Source: Bacillus atrophaeus
GTDB taxonomy: Bacteria; Bacillota; Bacilli; Bacillales; Bacillaceae
Length of the DNA stretch: 64,000 nt
Assembly (NCBI RefSeq): GCF_001584335.1
Contig: NZ_LSBB01000023.1
Coordinates: forward strand, 124,001 to 188,000
Direction: 5' to 3'
Under the pieces are notes generated by a model. That model saw nothing but the letters and a program-made list of their open reading frames with translations, made no database searches and had not been told where the DNA came from. How positions within the stretch are numbered: position 1 is the stretch's first letter; each line of letters starts with the position of its first letter. Positions 1 to 9,185 of the stretch are shown here, piece by piece. The position numbers and the translations under genes were made by a program.

Positions 1-189
1 GAGATATTTGAAAATCAGGCTGGAAATCTCATTATTCAAACGGCCTTTCCCGCTGATTTCAGCCTTTTTTTCACCGTTAAATGCAGTAGCGGAGTCTTTA
101 TAAACCACGTATAGCGTGTTTTCATCATCCGTTTTGTAAATTCTTTTCGCTTTTCCTTCGTATAAAAGTTCTTTTTTCACAATATTCAC
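1..189 (-). CDS. purC: SAICAR synthetase PurC, N-terminal part
   Basis: Phosphoribosylaminoimidazole-succinocarboxamide synthase, which joins aspartate to CAIR in de novo purine synthesis. Only the first 63 codons lie in the window; the rest runs off the left edge. The GTG start at 187-189 has a GGAGG Shine-Dalgarno six bases upstream. The product begins [18 protein letters not shown], the conserved ATP-grasp-like opening of PurC in Bacillus. It is the fourth gene of the purEKB-C order and is transcribed with purB. Confidence 0.95.
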   Translation of the reverse strand, partial: MNIVKKELLYEGKAKRIYKTDDENTLYVVYKDSATAFNGEKKAEISGKGRLNNEISSLIFKYL

Positions 190-240
190 GGAAGGCCTCC
201 TAACCCGAATGTTGGGAATTTTCAATCTAAGGCGGCAGAG

Positions 241-262
241 AAGAAGCCGCCCACGGCTTCTT
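241..262 (-). other. Hairpin between purB and purC
   Basis: A perfect 9-bp inverted repeat with a 4-base loop lies directly after the purB stop codon. No U tract follows on the minus strand, so it is not a classical terminator. It could protect the purB 3' end or mark a processing site in the pur mRNA. Function is unknown. Confidence 0.5.
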
Positions 263-1558
263 TTATGCTAAACCTAAACGGTCAAAGATCAGGTCTACAT
301 TTTTCAGGTGGTAATTGTAATCAAAGCAATCTTCAATTTTTTCCGGAGAAAGACGGGATGTGATTTTCTCTTCCGCTTCTACAAGCTGGCGGAATGGAAC
401 TTGTTTCTCCCACGCTTCCATCGCTTTCGGCTGAACAGTGTCATACGCTTCTTCACGGGTAAGACCTGTGTCGATCAAAGCAAGCAGTACACGCTGAGAA
501 TAGATCAGGCCAAGCGTACGGTCCATGTTGCGCTTCATATTCTCAGGGAATACCGTCAAGTTCTTCACGATATTGGCGAAACGGTTAAGCATGTAGTTCA
601 AAGCAATCGTCGCATCAGGAAGAATGATTCGTTCAGCTGATGAATGAGAAATGTCACGCTCATGCCATAACGGAACGTTTTCATAAGCCGTCAGCATGTA
701 GCCGCGGATCACACGCGCCATTCCCGTCATGTTTTCTGATCCGATTGGATTCCGTTTATGCGGCATCGCTGAGGAACCTTTTTGCCCTTTTGCGAAAAAT
801 TCTTCTACTTCGCGTGTTTCACTTTTTTGCAAGCCGCGGATTTCAACAGCGAATTTCTCAATGCTTGTCGCAACAAGTGCAAGTGCAGCCATATAATCGG
901 CATGGCGGTCGCGCTGAAGCGTCTGAGTTGAAATAGGGGCTGCTTTTAACCCAAGTTTTTCACAAACATATTGTTCAACAAACGGGTCAATGTTCGCATA
1001 TGTGCCGACAGCGCCGGAAATCTTCCCAACCTCGATGCCTTCTTTGGCATGCTTGAATCGCTCTAAGTTGCGTTTCATTTCTTCATACCAAAGCGCAAGC
1101 TTCAGGCCGAATGTTGTAGGCTCAGCGTGTACGCCGTGTGTGCGCCCCATCATAACCGTATATTTATGTTCTTTCGCTTTTTCTTTTATAATGTCAACAA
1201 ATCTCTCAATGTCCTTGAGCAAAATGTCGTTAGCCTGTTTTAATACGTAAGAAAGAGCCGTATCCACTACGTCAGTTGATGTTAATCCGTAATGCACCCA
1301 TTTTCTTTCTTCGCCAAGCGATTCAGAAACCGCGCGTGTGAAAGCAACGACGTCATGGCGTGTATCCTGTTCGATTTCAAAGATGCGGTTGATGTCAAAA
1401 GATGCGTTTTCGCGCATGACTTTTACATCCTCTTTCGGTATCACGCCAAGCTCTGCCCACGCTTCACAGGCGAGAATTTCAACCTCCAGCCAAGCTTGGA
1501 ATCTGTTTTCGTCCGTCCAAATCGCGGACATTTCAGGTCTTGAATAACGTTCGATCAT
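263..1558 (-). CDS. purB: Adenylosuccinate lyase PurB
   Basis: Cytosolic lyase that removes fumarate from SAICAR and from adenylosuccinate, acting twice in purine synthesis. The 431-residue product is the usual Bacillus length. The fumarase/aspartase signature ([11 protein letters not shown]) lies near residue 265, and the TSTDVVDTA and [11 protein letters not shown] segments carry the substrate-binding Thr/Ser and His residues. The ATG overlaps the purK stop codon (ATGA), indicating translational coupling in the purEKB-C operon. Confidence 0.97.
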   Translation of the reverse strand: MIERYSRPEMSAIWTDENRFQAWLEVEILACEAWAELGVIPKEDVKVMRENASFDINRIFEIEQDTRHDVVAFTRAVSESLGEERKWVHYGLTSTDVVDTALSYVLKQANDILLKDIERFVDIIKEKAKEHKYTVMMGRTHGVHAEPTTFGLKLALWYEEMKRNLERFKHAKEGIEVGKISGAVGTYANIDPFVEQYVCEKLGLKAAPISTQTLQRDRHADYMAALALVATSIEKFAVEIRGLQKSETREVEEFFAKGQKGSSAMPHKRNPIGSENMTGMARVIRGYMLTAYENVPLWHERDISHSSAERIILPDATIALNYMLNRFANIVKNLTVFPENMKRNMDRTLGLIYSQRVLLALIDTGLTREEAYDTVQPKAMEAWEKQVPFRQLVEAEEKITSRLSPEKIEDCFDYNYHLKNVDLIFDRLGLA

Positions 1559-2697
1559 TCTGTTCGTCCTCCGTCTCTATTCATCCACTTATTTGTGATA
1601 TGCTGTATCCATTTATCTTCAGGCTGCTTCAAAAAGGTGATATGACCCATTTTGCGGCCTTGTTTGATTTCGTGTTTACCGTATATATAAAGTTTAGCTT
1701 CCTTTAAAAGCGCGGGATCTTCCTCCACCAGCTTCACTTCATCACCGAGAAGGTTCACCATCATTCCTGGCTTCAAAAGCTCCGTTTTTCCAAGAGGCAA
1801 GCCGCACAACGCTCTGATATGCTGTTCAAACTGGCTGGTTTCACAAAGATCAAGCGTGTAATGGCCTGAGTTATGTGGCCGCGGAGCCAGTTCATTGATC
1901 AACAGCTCTCCGTCTTCCGCCACAAACATTTCCACAGCCAGCGGTCCGACAAGTCCGAGCTTATCCGCCAGCTGAACGGCAAGCTTTTCAGCCTGAGTCA
2001 GGATATCCGTTTCCACTCTTGCCGGAACAATGCTTTGAAACAGAATGTTGTGTTTATGAATGTTTTCCGCAGCGGGAAATGTCGTGATTTCGCCATTTAC
2101 TGATCTTGTCACAATCACGGACAGCTCCATTTTAAAAGGAACCCAGCTTTCGAGAATACAAGTTCCGTTTTGCAATAGCGCGGACGCATCTTCAATTTGT
2201 GTTTTATCTTTAATGACATATTGCCCTTTGCCGTCATATCCGCCTCGGCATGTTTTCAGCACCGCAGGCAGCCCGAGCAACTGAACCGCTTCTTTCAGGT
2301 TATCCTGTGTATGGATGATGCGATACGGGGCAACTTGACAGCCGGCTGATTGAATCGCCTTTTTCTCTGTCTCCCGGTTTTGGGTAATGAGCAAAAGCTC
2401 GCTTCCCTGCGGAAGATACGCATTCTCTTCAAGCCAGTGCAGTGCCTCGTAATCAATATTTTCAAATTCGTATGTGATCATGTCGCTGATCCCGGCCAAT
2501 TTCCGAATCGCTTCTCTGTCATTGTACGGGGCGGTAATTTCTATATCAGCCACTTGGCCGCATGGCGAGTCTTTTACAGGATCAACGACCGCAACTTTGT
2601 ATCCCATTTGCTTTGCTGCGACAGCCATCATTTTTCCAAGCTGGCCGCCGCCGATGATGCCGATCATGGCTCCCGGATAGATGATTTTTTTAGACAA
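1555..2697 (-). CDS. purK: N5-carboxyaminoimidazole ribonucleotide synthase PurK
   Basis: ATP-grasp enzyme that carboxylates AIR with bicarbonate to N5-CAIR, the substrate of PurE. The N-terminal glycine-rich [12 protein letters not shown] and later ATP-grasp elements ([24 protein letters not shown]) are intact. I place the start at a TTG (2695-2697), which gives MSKKIIYPG and 380 residues, the usual family length. An in-frame extension upstream lies inside purE. The first codons overlap the end of purE and the stop overlaps purB, so the genes are coupled. Confidence 0.95.
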   Translation of the reverse strand: MSKKIIYPGAMIGIIGGGQLGKMMAVAAKQMGYKVAVVDPVKDSPCGQVADIEITAPYNDREAIRKLAGISDMITYEFENIDYEALHWLEENAYLPQGSELLLITQNRETEKKAIQSAGCQVAPYRIIHTQDNLKEAVQLLGLPAVLKTCRGGYDGKGQYVIKDKTQIEDASALLQNGTCILESWVPFKMELSVIVTRSVNGEITTFPAAENIHKHNILFQSIVPARVETDILTQAEKLAVQLADKLGLVGPLAVEMFVAEDGELLINELAPRPHNSGHYTLDLCETSQFEQHIRALCGLPLGKTELLKPGMMVNLLGDEVKLVEEDPALLKEAKLYIYGKHEIKQGRKMGHITFLKQPEDKWIQHITNKWMNRDGGRTE

Positions 2698-3178
2698 GCT
2701 GATCACTGCTTTCCAACACTGTCTGTTTTGTGTTCTCTCTTCTTTCATCCAGCTTTCGGGCGATTGTTTCGTCAAAAGCTGACAAAATTTGCGCCGCTAA
2801 CAGTCCGGCGTTGACCGCGCCCGCTTTTCCAATGGCTGTTGTCGCCACCGGCACTCCGCCCGGCATTTGAACAATAGACAGGAGTGAATCAAGCCCGTTC
2901 AGCGCTTTCGACTGAACCGGAATTCCGATAACCGGCAATGTCGTTTTTGCCGCTGTCATCCCCGGCAGGTGTGCCGCTCCGCCGGCTCCGGCAATAATCA
3001 CCTTCAAGCCTCTTTCTCTTGCTCCCTCTGCGTATTCAAACATCAAGTCAGGCGTCCGGTGAGCGGAAACGACCTTTTTTTCGTATGGCACATCAAGTTC
3101 TTCAAGTATGTCGCATGCGTTTTTCATTGTCTCCCAATCGGAAGTGCTTCCCATGATGACTCCTACTAGCGGCTGCAT
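2690..3178 (-). CDS. purE: N5-CAIR mutase PurE
   Basis: First enzyme gene of the pur operon; PurE moves the carboxylate of N5-CAIR to C4 to give CAIR. The 162-residue product carries the class I signature [13 protein letters not shown], the SAHRTP motif with the catalytic His, and the [11 protein letters not shown] loop. The ATG at 3178 follows a GGTGGGA ribosome-binding site; longer in-frame starts would lie inside the leader terminator. It is downstream of the PurR-type promoter and the guanine riboswitch. Confidence 0.96.
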   Translation of the reverse strand: MQPLVGVIMGSTSDWETMKNACDILEELDVPYEKKVVSAHRTPDLMFEYAEGARERGLKVIIAGAGGAAHLPGMTAAKTTLPVIGIPVQSKALNGLDSLLSIVQMPGGVPVATTAIGKAGAVNAGLLAAQILSAFDETIARKLDERRENTKQTVLESSDQLV

Positions 3179-3212
3179 TCTGTTCCCACCTTCTAATGCT
3201 TTTGTTTTCAGA

Positions 3213-3263
3213 AGAAAAAACCCGGCTTGCATTGCACTTTTGAGGAAGCAACACAAACCGGGC
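3213..3263 (-). terminator. Riboswitch-controlled terminator in the pur leader
   Basis: On the minus strand a GCCCGG/CCGGGT stem with a long loop is followed by a T6 tract, about 35 bases before purE. It is the expression platform of the upstream guanine riboswitch: ligand binding should favour this terminator and stop pur operon transcription. Confidence 0.85.
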
Positions 3264-3326
3264 ATGGTGCGTGTATCGTCAGTCGTTCGCTTCTGCGATA
3301 GCCATGTCAGTTATTTGTTCACTTTC

Positions 3327-3394
3327 CTGCATAGTCCGGCAATTTACGGTCGCCGGGTAGAAACTTATGGGCCATATTCCCAAGATTATATGAG
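3327..3394 (-). promoter_or_regulatory. Guanine riboswitch of the pur operon
   Basis: Purine aptamer in the purE leader. The minus strand shows the CTCATATAATC P1/J1-2 side, the GTTTCTACC J2/3 core, kissing-loop stems, and GGACTATG at J3/1. The C before TATG is the pyrimidine that selects guanine or hypoxanthine; adenine aptamers carry U there. It lies between the promoter and the leader terminator. Confidence 0.93.
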
Positions 3395-3416
3395 GTCGTG
3401 TTTTGATTTCATGTTT

Positions 3417-3490
3417 ATCTTAACAACGGACTTGGATAATGTCAACGACATTATCGAACGATACTAATTTTCATTCTATTAATGTTCGGT
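3417..3490 (-). promoter_or_regulatory. pur operon promoter with PurR boxes
   Basis: A minus-strand sigma-A promoter, TTGACA (3440-3445), 17 bp, TAAGAT (3417-3422). Two PurBox half-sites lie just upstream in opposite orientation: CCGAACATTA (3480-3489) and TTCGATAATG (3449-3458). PurR with PRPP control of the purE operon is established in B. subtilis; the sequence shows the paired sites in the expected place. Confidence 0.88.
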
Positions 3491-3491
3491 T

Positions 3492-3689
3492 TTAGATCAA
3501 TTTCCCTTCAAATACGATTTTTTTCCCGCACGGAATGATCTGAATTGATCCATTTTCCTTCTTTTCTGTAAAGATCGGCTCCTCCATGCGTCTGACGGGC
3601 ATATATCCCTCTTCTTTCATTTGATTTAGTACGTTGTCAATCGTTTGCTGCTCGGTTACTTCAAACCGTTTCTTTTTCGGTTTTGCCAT
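3492..3689 (-). CDS. yebG: NETI-motif protein YebG
   Basis: Small basic 65-residue protein of unknown function. It matches the NETI family, whose namesake motif appears here in altered form ([22 protein letters not shown]). It starts one base inside the end of yebE and so is translated with it. Its stop lies against the outer PurBox of the pur operon, leaving almost no spacer. Confidence 0.85.
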   Translation of the reverse strand: MAKPKKKRFEVTEQQTIDNVLNQMKEEGYMPVRRMEEPIFTEKKENGSIQIIPCGKKIVFEGKLI

Positions 3690-4243
3690 TATTCTTTGAT
3701 TCTCCTCTTTTTCACTGCTTTCACCCAGAAACCTCCGTGAATTGATTTCGGTTCGTACGCGATAATAAAAGCTTTTGAATCCAGTGTTTTAATCGTATCA
3801 TAAAGCTGCAGCTCATATTTTCTCGGTGTCAGGATTTGAAGCGCCGTACGGTCGCCCTCAAGCCCTCCGGCCACCCAATTTGTCACGCCGTACCCTTTCT
3901 CCCGCAGCTGTCTGGGGAGATCAAGATCAAGCTCTTTTGTAATAACATTTACCATGATATAGCCTAGAGCGAGTTTTTCTTCTATTTTCATACCGACGAT
4001 AACACCGAGACCATAGCCGAGCGCATATGCAATGACATTTTGAATTTGGTCTAAATTGTCCAGCACAAGACTGAGGCCTGTCACATAAACTAAAATTTCA
4101 ATCGTACTGATCGAAGCCGCTAGATACCGCTGGCCTTTCAGCGTTAAAATCATTCTGATCGTAAAAAAAGATACATATACAATATTAATGATAAGAATAA
4201 TGATAACCATGGCTATACTGTTAGACAAGATGGTTTGCATCAA
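3689..4243 (-). CDS. yebE: DUF2179-type membrane protein YebE
   Basis: A 184-residue protein of the UPF0316/YebE family. It has three N-terminal membrane segments (about residues 10-32, 40-60 and 66-88), then a soluble C-terminal part with alternating strands and helices (residues 95-180) typical of the DUF2179 regulatory fold. A GGGGGATGAT ribosome-binding site precedes the ATG. The substrate is unknown. It forms a two-gene unit with yebG. Confidence 0.88.
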   Translation of the reverse strand: MMQTILSNSIAMVIIILIINIVYVSFFTIRMILTLKGQRYLAASISTIEILVYVTGLSLVLDNLDQIQNVIAYALGYGLGVIVGMKIEEKLALGYIMVNVITKELDLDLPRQLREKGYGVTNWVAGGLEGDRTALQILTPRKYELQLYDTIKTLDSKAFIIAYEPKSIHGGFWVKAVKKRRIKE

Positions 4244-4402
4244 TTATCATCCCCCCTAAACCATTCAATTTACGCTAAAGCAATCATATTCTACTAGAGA
4301 AATAAGCCCTTTACAATGCACAGTAAAAACTCAGGGCCACTAAATTTTTCGACATAAATATCCCTCAGCATTAGTTTACCCTCTTTATCCTCTTTTCAAA
4401 AA

Positions 4403-4433
4403 TAAAAAAAGCCTGCTTTGCGGCAGGCTTTAC
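4403..4433 (-). terminator. Terminator of yebD
   Basis: Minus-strand stem AAAGCCTGCC/GGCAGGCTTT with a short loop, followed by a T-rich run, directly after the yebD stop codon. Confidence 0.85.
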
Positions 4434-4613
4434 TTACCCGTCATTGAAGCGGCTCTTTTTCAATGTTTTCAACGACGCATATTCTTTTTCAAGTTCACTC
4501 AGCGTATAGTCTCTCAGCCGCTTATCATCTTCCTGATAAAAACCGGATAACATCAGCTTCGATATTAAAAACTGCTTCTTTTGGTGAATCGCTTCACGAA
4601 GTAAACGTGACAT
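4434..4613 (-). CDS. yebD: Small FbpA-like protein YebD
   Basis: A 59-residue helical, charged protein. The pattern LLREAIHQKKQFLISKLMLSGF followed by a C-terminal LSELEKEY resembles the Fur-regulated basic protein A family; that assignment is from pattern only. Of three closely spaced ATGs I chose the third (4613), which is nine bases from GGAGAGG; the earlier ones sit on the ribosome-binding site. It is monocistronic between two terminators. Confidence 0.7.
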   Translation of the reverse strand: MSRLLREAIHQKKQFLISKLMLSGFYQEDDKRLRDYTLSELEKEYASLKTLKKSRFNDG

Positions 4614-4741
4614 AACCATCATCCTCTCCGAAAAAATAAAAGCGCTGTCATTTATATGTCAATCCATAATAAACCGATTAATCTTATAAATCAACTATGT
4701 TTTTTAGTTTTTTTTGTAAAAAGTGTGGCGGCGAGTATACA

Positions 4742-4772
4742 AAAAAGCCGGCCTCATATGAAGCCGGCTTTT
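4742..4772 (-). terminator. Terminator of yebC
   Basis: Minus-strand stem AAAAGCCGGCTTC/GAGGCCGGCTTTTTT immediately downstream of the yebC stop codon. Confidence 0.85.
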
Positions 4773-4776
4773 CCGA

Positions 4777-5553
4777 TTAAAGCGGAATAAGTGAAGATGT
4801 AAGGTAACCTGAGATAAACGGCCAACTTGCCGCGATAAAGATCAGCCCGACCGCCAAAGCGGCTAGTACACAATAAATAAGGTCTAATGAAACTCGGTCG
4901 GCTTTTTGATGAATGCTTTGAATTAGCAGAGACACGCTGAAAAGCAAGCCAAAAAACATGAGAATCGTAAATGCTGCGGTTAAAGGAGTGATATTTACTA
5001 TTGCGAAAATCATCCATAGCACCGACAGCGCCATCACAGGCACAAGCAATGATCCAAAATCTGCCGCGATCTTCTTAAACGGCAATTTCTGTTTCATCAT
5101 GTAGCGTGACACAATCCAAATGGAAAAAACCATCACCGCAAGGAAAATCAGCGCATACACAAGCACCACAAAAAATCCGTCGTAAAAAGGGTGGTGAACG
5201 CCATATCCAAGCTGCCTTCCTTTGCTGGCTTTCAGCTGAAACCAGTTGCCGATTGAGAAAATGACACTAAACAGCACCATTGAGATAACGGCATATTTAA
5301 AATGGGAAAAACCGTCCGCCACTACAGTTTTTACCGGCGATTTTAAAATAGCAGACGCAAAGCTGCCATACCGTTTGACAGCGGAACCGATCGAGCCGAG
5401 CGTCTTTTTAACAGACGACGCCGGCCGCTCCTGCTTTTGTTTTTGCTTCTGCTGGCGGCTCGCTTTTCTGGATACCCTTGACAAAACCGGCTCTTCATCT
5501 ATTCCTTGATTATGATTCACTTCATCAATTGTTTCTTTTCTATCTTCCGTCAT
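4777..5553 (-). CDS. yebC: Integral membrane protein YebC
   Basis: A 258-residue protein. The first 90 residues are soluble and very rich in Lys, Gln and Arg (a KQKQKQKQ stretch). Five hydrophobic segments follow, at about residues 90-108, 130-150, 170-190, 195-220 and 230-250. The start at 5553 follows a TAGGAGTTG site; a longer in-frame start has none. Transport or other function is unknown. It stands alone between pbuG and yebD. Confidence 0.8.
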   Translation of the reverse strand: MTEDRKETIDEVNHNQGIDEEPVLSRVSRKASRQQKQKQKQERPASSVKKTLGSIGSAVKRYGSFASAILKSPVKTVVADGFSHFKYAVISMVLFSVIFSIGNWFQLKASKGRQLGYGVHHPFYDGFFVVLVYALIFLAVMVFSIWIVSRYMMKQKLPFKKIAADFGSLLVPVMALSVLWMIFAIVNITPLTAAFTILMFFGLLFSVSLLIQSIHQKADRVSLDLIYCVLAALAVGLIFIAASWPFISGYLTSSLIPL

Positions 5554-5742
5554 GTTAGCAACTCCTATCAGAAAAATACGGCGGAATATCATTCAGCAAG
5601 AAAATAAAACACTTATATAAGGTACCGAAGCCTTCCTGAACAGTCAAGTCATTTCCCGCTTTTAACAGCCCGATTGCCTGACACCTATATGACGGTATAT
5701 TGTATGTAATGGTTTTACCTTTTACGATCAAAAACCTAAATC

Positions 5743-5775
5743 AAAAACCGGCCGCTTGCCGCAGCCGGTTTCCGC
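5743..5775 (-). terminator. Terminator of pbuG
   Basis: Minus-strand stem AAACCGGCTGCGG/CAAGCGGCCGGTTTTTG just after the pbuG stop codon. Confidence 0.85.
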
Positions 5776-5779
5776 TCTT

Positions 5780-7102
5780 TTATTTTAAGAAGACAAAGTA
5801 CAGAACAAACACCACAAACAGCCCGTACATCACCGGATGAACGTCTTTTCCCTTTCCTTTGCATATCATTGTAATAGGATAGAAAATAAATCCGATCGCG
5901 ATCCCGGTCGCAATGCTGTATGTTAATGGCATCATAATCATTGTTAAGAAAGCAGGCACAGCCACTTCGAATTTATCCCACGCGATTTTGCCGAGCGGCG
6001 CAACCATCAAGGCACCGACAATAATTAGCGCCGGTGCTGTTACATTTGACGTAACGACTGATAGAAGCGGCGAGAAAAACATAGCGAGTAAAAAGAGAAA
6101 ACCAGTTACAATTGCCGCAAACCCGGAACGAGCACCCGCAGCAACACCCGAGCTTGATTCCACATAAGATGTTGTCGTTGACGTCCCGAGCACGGAGCCG
6201 ATAACGATTGAAGTTGAGTCAGCTAAAAGCGCACGGCCCGCACGCGGCAATTTGTTTTCCTTCATTAAACCAGCCTGTGTCGCCACAGCAACCAGTGTAC
6301 CAGCCGTATCAAAAAATCCGACAAACAAGAATGTTAAAATGACGACCAGCATTTGCACAGAGAAAATATCCGGCAAGTGAATCCAAGCTTGTCCAAACGT
6401 CGGTTCAAGGCTCGGCACACTTCCGACGATTTGAGACGGAACCGGAACCAAACCGAAAATCATCCCGGCAATCGCCGTTAACAGCATCCCGATAAACACG
6501 CCAGCGTTCACGCGAAGCACCATCAAAATAACCGTTACGATGACACCGAAAATCGTTAACAGCACTGGTCCGCTGTGAATGTTTCCGATTGTGACAAGGG
6601 TTGAAGGATTCGATGCAATAATTCCTGAGCCCTGCAAGCCGACAAATGTAATAAATAGGCCAATCCCCGCTCCGACTGCCAATTTCAGCTCAGGCGGAAT
6701 GGCGTTAATGATTTTTTCACGAAAACCTGTTAAAGAAAGAGCAACAAAGATAAGTCCTGAAATGAAAACACCAGACAAAGCGGCCTGCCAGGAAATCCCC
6801 ATACCGAGAACAACAGAAAACGCAAAAAACGCGTTCAGCCCCATACCGGGCGCAATGGCAATCGGATATCTCGCAATCAATCCCATTAAGATACAGCCTG
6901 CTGCAGACGCCAAAGCTGTCGCCGTAAAGACCGCGCCTTGATCTATTCTCAATGCTTCCGGAAAATCTTTTACACTTTCCAAAGCAAGCGTAATCGGATT
7001 GACGAACAGGATATACGCCATGGATAAAAAGGTCGTTAATCCGCCGATGATTTCGTTGCGATAGCTGGTGCCCAGCTCATCAAACTGAAAAAACTTTTTC
7101 AA
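5780..7102 (-). CDS. pbuG: Hypoxanthine/guanine permease PbuG
   Basis: Purine base importer of the NCS2/AzgA family. The 440 residues contain 12 or more hydrophobic segments and the family signature LGTSTTTSYVESSSGVAAGARSG near residue 300. It opens MKKFFQFDELGTSYRNEIIGGLTTFLSMAYILFVNP, typical of AzgA-type permeases. It is a single-gene unit, and its guanine riboswitch and leader terminator fit purine-salvage control. Confidence 0.95.
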   Translation of the reverse strand: MKKFFQFDELGTSYRNEIIGGLTTFLSMAYILFVNPITLALESVKDFPEALRIDQGAVFTATALASAAGCILMGLIARYPIAIAPGMGLNAFFAFSVVLGMGISWQAALSGVFISGLIFVALSLTGFREKIINAIPPELKLAVGAGIGLFITFVGLQGSGIIASNPSTLVTIGNIHSGPVLLTIFGVIVTVILMVLRVNAGVFIGMLLTAIAGMIFGLVPVPSQIVGSVPSLEPTFGQAWIHLPDIFSVQMLVVILTFLFVGFFDTAGTLVAVATQAGLMKENKLPRAGRALLADSTSIVIGSVLGTSTTTSYVESSSGVAAGARSGFAAIVTGFLFLLAMFFSPLLSVVTSNVTAPALIIVGALMVAPLGKIAWDKFEVAVPAFLTMIMMPLTYSIATGIAIGFIFYPITMICKGKGKDVHPVMYGLFVVFVLYFVFLK

Positions 7103-7156
7103 GCTATGTGACTCCCTTCACTCTTTGCTATTTATCCTGCCCTGAAATCGCCAAAT

Positions 7157-7186
7157 AAAAAACGCCCCAATACATTTTGGGACGCT
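7157..7186 (-). terminator. Riboswitch-controlled terminator of pbuG
   Basis: Minus-strand stem AGCGTCCCAA/TTGGGGCGTT followed by a T6 run, between the aptamer and pbuG. It is the likely off-state terminator of the guanine riboswitch. Confidence 0.88.
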
Positions 7187-7250
7187 TGACTACAGACGGA
7201 TTCCAGTTTGAATAAATAAACCTGTTTTATTTATATCAAACGAAAGAAAT

Positions 7251-7319
7251 GTTTACGTAGTCAAGCCATTTACGGTAGCTTGGTAGAGACTTGCGAGCCA
7301 TATTCCCGCGATTATACGA
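7251..7319 (-). promoter_or_regulatory. Guanine riboswitch of pbuG
   Basis: Second purine aptamer. The minus strand shows CGTATAATCGCGGGAATATGG, the GTCTCTACC core and GACTACG at J3/1. The C in ACTACG marks guanine/hypoxanthine specificity. It is followed about 65 bases later by the pbuG leader terminator. Confidence 0.93.
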
Positions 7320-7430
7320 ATTCATCTTATTTGATTTCTGTGTCTATTGTACCAACTTGATTTTGAAAAAACAATACAAAAAACGAACATTACTTAAACA
7401 AAAATTGGATTTGTTCGTATTAAAAGAAAA

Positions 7431-7462
7431 AACCATCTGCTCTCAGAGCAGATGGTTTTCCA
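7431..7462 (-). terminator. Terminator of guaA
   Basis: Minus-strand near-perfect stem AAAACCATCTGCTCT/AGAGCAGATGGTTTTTT, nine bases after the guaA stop codon. Confidence 0.88.
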
Positions 7463-7471
7463 TATTCTATA

Positions 7472-9013
7472 CTATTCCCACTCAATCGTAGCAGGCGGCT
7501 TACTTGTAATATCATACACGACACGGTTAATGTGTTTCACTTCATTAACGATGCGGGTCGAAATCGCTTCAAGCACGTCCCAAGGGATACGAGCCCAGTC
7601 AGAAGTCATTCCGTCAATTGAAGTAACCGCACGAATGCCGATTGTGTAATCATATGTTCTGGCATCGCCCATAACCCCTACGCTGCGGATGTCGGGAAGA
7701 ACAGTGAAATACTGCCAAATATCGCGCTCCAAACCATGTTTTGCGACTTCTTCACGCAAAATCGCGTCAGATTCACGAACAATTTCAAGTTTTTCCTCAG
7801 AAATTTCACCAAGGACACGGATACCGAGACCAGGACCAGGGAAAGGCTGGCGCCAAACGATTTCGTCAGGAATGCCAAGCTCTGAACCAAGCGCACGTAC
7901 TTCATCCTTAAACAAAGTATTTAACGGCTCGATCAGTTCAAATTGCATATCCTCAGGAAGCCCGCCGACATTATGGTGGGATTTAATCGTTTGTGCAGTC
8001 GCTGTTCCGCTCTCAATGATATCTGTGTAAAGCGTTCCTTGAGCGAGATAATCAATTCCTTTGAGCTTGTCCGCTTCATCATCGAATACATAAATGAATT
8101 CATTTCCGATAATTTTACGTTTTTGTTCAGGATCTGAAACGCCTTTTAGCTTATTCAGGAACCGATCTTTCGCGTCCACTTTAATCACGTTCATGTTAAA
8201 GCCTTCACTGAACGTTTTCATAACGCCTTCCGCTTCGCCTTTACGAAGGAGACCGTGGTCAACAAAGATACAAGTCAGCTGGTCGCCGATTGCTTTATGA
8301 ATCAGAACCGCTACAACTGAAGAGTCAACACCGCCGCTTAGCGCGCACAGTACATTTTTATCTCCGACAGTTTCGCGAATTTTTTGCATTTCGATGTCGA
8401 TAAAGTTTTCCATTGACCATTTACCTTCACAATCACATACACCGAAAACAAAGTTCTTCAACAGGTCATTGCCGTATTCTGAATGGCGCACTTCCGGGTG
8501 GAATTGAACGCCGTACCATTTTTTATCCTTTTTGCTCATTGCTGAGTTTGGACAATGATGGCTTGTGGCATCAACCGTAAAGCCTTCAGGAACTTCAACA
8601 ACCAAATCTCCGTGGCTCATCCATACAACTTGCTCATTCGGAAGGTCTTTAAACAAATCAGGCGTTCCTTCGATATGAATGTTCGCTTTTCCGTACTCAC
8701 GCTGGCTTGCTGCCTCTACCTTGCCTCCAAGGTAATGAGTCATCAGCTGCATACCGTAGCAAATTCCCAAAACGGGAATATCAAGTTCGAAGATTTTTTC
8801 ATCACAGCGGAAAGAACCTTCATCATACACACTGTTTGGACCGCCGGATAGAATAATACCTTTAGGATTCATTTCTTTAATTTCTTCAGCCGTCAATGTA
8901 TGGGGATGCAGCTCGCTGTATACACCAAATTCACGGATACGGCGTGTAATCAGCTGGTTATACTGACTGCCGAAATCAAGGACAAGAATCATTTCATTCA
9001 CTAACTTCGTCAT
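7472..9013 (-). CDS. guaA: GMP synthase (glutamine-hydrolysing) GuaA
   Basis: Converts XMP to GMP with glutamine and ATP. The N-terminal class I amidotransferase domain shows GGPNSVY, the nucleophile loop GICYGMQ and the catalytic VQFHPEV. The ATP-pyrophosphatase domain has the SGGVDSSV P-loop near residue 225, and the C-terminal dimerisation domain ends PPATIEWE. The ATG at 9013 gives 513 residues, the family length; a GTG three codons earlier is possible. Its leader contains a terminator. Confidence 0.97.
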   Translation of the reverse strand: MTKLVNEMILVLDFGSQYNQLITRRIREFGVYSELHPHTLTAEEIKEMNPKGIILSGGPNSVYDEGSFRCDEKIFELDIPVLGICYGMQLMTHYLGGKVEAASQREYGKANIHIEGTPDLFKDLPNEQVVWMSHGDLVVEVPEGFTVDATSHHCPNSAMSKKDKKWYGVQFHPEVRHSEYGNDLLKNFVFGVCDCEGKWSMENFIDIEMQKIRETVGDKNVLCALSGGVDSSVVAVLIHKAIGDQLTCIFVDHGLLRKGEAEGVMKTFSEGFNMNVIKVDAKDRFLNKLKGVSDPEQKRKIIGNEFIYVFDDEADKLKGIDYLAQGTLYTDIIESGTATAQTIKSHHNVGGLPEDMQFELIEPLNTLFKDEVRALGSELGIPDEIVWRQPFPGPGLGIRVLGEISEEKLEIVRESDAILREEVAKHGLERDIWQYFTVLPDIRSVGVMGDARTYDYTIGIRAVTSIDGMTSDWARIPWDVLEAISTRIVNEVKHINRVVYDITSKPPATIEWE

Positions 9014-9050
9014 GGTTGTCACCTAATCTCCTCTAAGTTTTTTGACACAG

Positions 9051-9091
9051 AAAAAAACGGAGGACAGATGTGGAACACGGTTTCTGCCCTC
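9051..9091 (-). terminator. Terminator or attenuator in the guaA leader
   Basis: On the minus strand GAGGGCAG and CTGTCCTC form a stem (one G-U pair) and the second arm runs into CG and T7. It sits about 40 bases before guaA and about 60 bases after the predicted guaA start site, so it would stop transcripts inside the guaA leader as well as any read-through from yebA. Confidence 0.65.
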
Positions 9092-9154
9092 TGCTGGTAA
9101 GACCGTTTTCAGCATCCGGACAATCGCTCCCGGACTCTGATTTAATATTCACTT

Positions 9155-9183
9155 ATTCTAACAACAGGAGGGTAAGCGGTCAA
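9155..9183 (-). promoter_or_regulatory. Predicted guaA promoter
   Basis: Minus-strand TTGACC (9178-9183), 17 bp, TAGAAT (9155-9160), next to the yebA stop codon. It would give a leader of about 135 bases before guaA. Confidence 0.6.
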
Positions 9184-9185
9184 GA

